In this document: positions 32,525 to 32,831 of the stretch, piece after piece
Numbering within the stretch: the first letter of the stretch is position 1
Layout of the letters: each line of letters opens with the position of its first letter
Source of the DNA: Flavobacteriia bacterium
Lineage (GTDB): Bacteria; Bacteroidota; Bacteroidia; Flavobacteriales_D; Crocinitomicaceae
NCBI GenBank assembly: GCA_016183815.1
Contig: JACPDW010000019.1
Coordinates: 1 to 32,831 of the forward strand
Direction: 5' to 3'
DNA length: 32,831 nt
Position numbers and translations under genes: made by a program
The notes under the pieces: generated by a model
What the model saw: only the letters and a program-made list of their open reading frames with translations
Told to the model about the DNA's origin: nothing
Database searches by the model: none

Positions 32525-32831
32525 ATTTATAAAAATCTATAAAAAGTAATTCTTTAATCGAATTGAGGTTTTTTTATACCGATCACTTATTCAAGAAAGA
32601 CCAATTAAAATTAATCTATTATCTAATTGTATCGGCATTTTTAATTTTGGAATATTTAATAAATTTAATGGGATAACAAGATAGAGTGCAATATAAATTA
32701 TTAGTTGAAAATTCGTCTTACTAATAGTGAAAATTACAGGTTTAACGATAATCAATGGCACCTAATTGTTAGTAAAAAGCGAAGCGATGGCTATTGCGGG
32801 AACCGAGAGGAAGTCCGTCAGAGATGACGGA
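32525..32831. other. Non-coding right edge
   Basis: No gene is supported. Bases 32574-32639 share an ACCGAT...ATCGGCATT layout with 42-117. From about 32778 the composition becomes clearly richer in G and C than the rest of the window, ending in a perfect hairpin at the last bases. This suggests that an interspersed repeat or another element begins here and continues beyond the window. Confidence 0.5.
32814..32831. repeat. Perfect hairpin at window edge
   Basis: TCCGTCA and TGACGGA form a 7-bp inverted repeat around GAGA. The stem may extend beyond the window. It resembles a REP-like or element-end palindrome, but no transposase is in view. Confidence 0.5.

Noticed and set aside
32701-32790. 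Integron attC-like site (GTTTAAC near 32730 with GTTAG near 32768)
   Set aside because: The second core does not fit GTTRRRY and no paired inner stems or integrase are visible.

Overview
The window comes from an AT-rich member of the Bacteroidota, most likely the Flavobacteriales. Supporting signs are a pectate-lyase-like secreted protein with a type IX secretion (T9SS) sorting tail, a lamin-tail protein with a gliding-type C-terminus, a split (two-subunit type) transketolase, a DUF1573 protein, a SpoIIE-type phosphatase fused to TPRs, and start regions carrying the Bacteroidota promoter box TAnnTTTG. No tRNA, rRNA, CRISPR array, integrase or transposase gene was recognised.

Layout. 1-459 is apparently non-coding. 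460-1712 (minus) holds two tandem paralogous secreted proteins of unknown function. 2001-2951 (minus) is trxB, with a clear terminator at its 3' side; 3093-4604 (plus) is a superfamily 2 helicase with the best promoter in the window. 4651-9915 (minus) is a run of a 1119-residue lamin-tail surface protein, two paralogous small barrel-like proteins and a DUF2797 protein. 9982-11573 (plus) is asd-ribE, coupled by TAATG. 11653-12630 (minus) is an acyltransferase starting at TTG. 12768-15898 (minus) is a tight TPR / phosphosulfolactate-synthase-like / WD40 operon. 16159-20669 (plus) is an S9D-type peptidase overlapping a TPR-transmembrane-SpoIIE phosphatase. 20728-22422 (plus) is the pectate-lyase-like protein and 22534-24546 (plus) is ligA. 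24571-26812 (minus) holds a vWA protein and the N-terminal half of transketolase without its partner.

The accessory part is 26970-31759 (minus), a compact restriction-modification and defence operon. In transcription order it reads: a 35-codon remnant of a cytosine-C5 methyltransferase; an acidic 80-residue protein; a DpnM/MboIA-type GATC adenine methyltransferase; a DpnII/MboI-type endonuclease; an OLD-family ATPase-TOPRIM nuclease; and a DpnA-like second methyltransferase. All joints overlap (ATGA, TAATG, 32 bp, ATGA, 8 bp). The endonuclease is interrupted by two adjacent in-frame TAA codons, after which the same frame continues for 64 codons to a stop overlapping the OLD start codon. So the restriction enzyme is probably broken or recoded, while both methyltransferases and the OLD nuclease look intact. 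This composite locus is the most interesting content of the window.

32034-32474 (plus) is a DUF1573 protein followed by a strong terminator. The last ~300 bases are non-coding and end in a more GC-rich stretch with a perfect hairpin.
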